Shown here piece after piece: positions 35,015 through 35,577 of a DNA stretch of 35,577 nucleotides (position 1 is its first letter; each line of letters opens with the position of its first letter). This DNA is from Microthrixaceae bacterium. Lineage in GTDB: Bacteria; Actinomycetota; Acidimicrobiia; Acidimicrobiales; Microtrichaceae. The stretch covers positions 1-35,577 of the forward strand of contig SKRR01000231.1 in the NCBI GenBank assembly GCA_007118345.1. The letters are read 5' to 3'. The notes beneath the pieces were generated by a model. It worked only from the letters and a program-made list of their open reading frames with translations, was not told where the DNA came from and did no database searches. Position numbers and translations under genes: made by a program.

Positions 35015-35577
35015 TCAGGACACCCGCACCGGCATCAGCAGGTAGAGGAACTCGTCACCCTCGATCGGCCGCAGCAGCGCTGGCTTCAACTTGTCGACGG
35101 TCTCGAGGCACACCTCGTCGCCCGGGGTCACCTCGAGCCCGTCCACGAGGTACTCGGGGTTGAACGCCACCATCAGTTCCTCGCCCTGGTACTTGGCGTC
35201 GAGCTCCTCGGCCGCCTCGCCGAGATCCGGTGTGACCGCGAGGAGCTCGACGAGGCCGTCACGCATCGTCAGACGGATCGGAGTGTTCTCGCGTGCCATC
35301 AGCTTCACCCGTCGCACCGCGTCGAGCAGTGCCTGGCGGTCGACCTCGAGCCGGTTCGGCTGCGACTCCGGGATGAGCCCGCGGTAGTTCGGGAACTCGC
35401 CTTCGATCAGGCGGGTGGTCACGTGCAGGTCTCCGACCTGGAAGGACGCGTCGCGCTCACCGAGCACCAGCGTGACCTCGGTCTGGTCGTCGAGCGCACG
35501 AGCGAGTTCGGTCAGCGCACGCGAGGGCACCAGCACGGTCTGGCCCTCGCGCAAGGCCGTGGCGCCGGGGAGATCAC
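35015..35577 (-). CDS. dnaN: DNA polymerase III beta sliding clamp, C-terminal part
   Basis: About 187 C-terminal residues; the gene continues beyond the right edge (frame open to 35575). Visible: VLVPSRALTELARAL, DLHVTTRLIEGEFPNYRGLIP, and the C-terminal LLRPIEGDEFLYLLMPVRVS. FPNYRGLIP and YLLMPVR are hallmarks of the clamp, including the hydrophobic pocket that binds polymerase and other clamp partners. It encircles DNA as a dimer. dnaA and oriC are expected further right. Confidence 0.96.
   Translation of the reverse strand, partial: DLPGATALREGQTVLVPSRALTELARALDDQTEVTLVLGERDASFQVGDLHVTTRLIEGEFPNYRGLIPESQPNRLEVDRQALLDAVRRVKLMARENTPIRLTMRDGLVELLAVTPDLGEAAEELDAKYQGEELMVAFNPEYLVDGLEVTPGDEVCLETVDKLKPALLRPIEGDEFLYLLMPVRVS

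Overview
The window is about 35.6 kb of very GC-rich, densely coded DNA from the chromosome of an actinobacterium. No plasmid, phage, insertion-sequence or CRISPR signature is visible. The right end has the actinobacterial origin-proximal order on the minus strand: dnaN, recF, a DUF721/DciA gene, gyrB, gyrA, a DUF3566 membrane protein and tRNA-Ile(GAT). This matches mycobacteria (dnaN to Rv0007 to ileT), so dnaA and oriC should lie just beyond the right edge. Several genes point away from mycobacteria and Streptomyces and towards a deep lineage such as Acidimicrobiia. These are the NAGGN osmolyte trio, an Rxyl_3153-type NDMA-dependent alcohol dehydrogenase, an APH-DUF6285 fusion, an EAL-MEDS fusion and a TadE-like gene overlapping gyrA. 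That class assignment is inference.

Layout. 1-5.3 kb: the end of an EAL-MEDS signalling protein, a secreted lytic transglycosylase, an APH-DUF6285 kinase-like protein and a divergent wHTH-AAA ATPase. 5.3-8.9 kb: an esterase lipoprotein, an NTF2-like protein overlapping an aldo-keto reductase, and a pirin. 9.1-15.8 kb: a plus-strand run of six tightly packed genes. It begins with the three-gene N-acetylglutaminylglutamine amide (NAGGN) osmoprotectant system (amidotransferase, GNAT/ATP-grasp synthetase, M42 peptidase) and continues into a small unknown protein, an MBL-fold hydrolase and an orotate phosphoribosyltransferase. Tandem hairpins follow. 15.9-25.1 kb: an AI-2E family exporter, the alcohol dehydrogenase, an alpha/beta hydrolase, a DrrAB-like ABC exporter, a TesB thioesterase, TrpB2, HisN and an orphan metal-type ABC ATPase. 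25.1-27.6 kb (minus): a FliA/WhiG-type sigma factor with a palindrome over its likely -10, a Rossmann oxidoreductase coupled to a 45-residue membrane peptide, and tRNA-Ile. 27.6-35.6 kb: the replication/gyrase cluster.

The main points for a second look are: (1) the six-gene NAGGN run; (2) both gyrase subunits carrying residues linked to quinolone resistance in other bacteria (Gln at GyrA 83, Asn at GyrB 426, E. coli numbering); (3) a group of DnaA-box-like sites across the gyrB leader and start codon; (4) a recurring promoter layout in which a TAnnnT-like hexamer sits 6-7 nt before an ATG or GTG start, suggesting leaderless mRNAs; and (5) a TadE-like gene translationally overlapped with gyrA.
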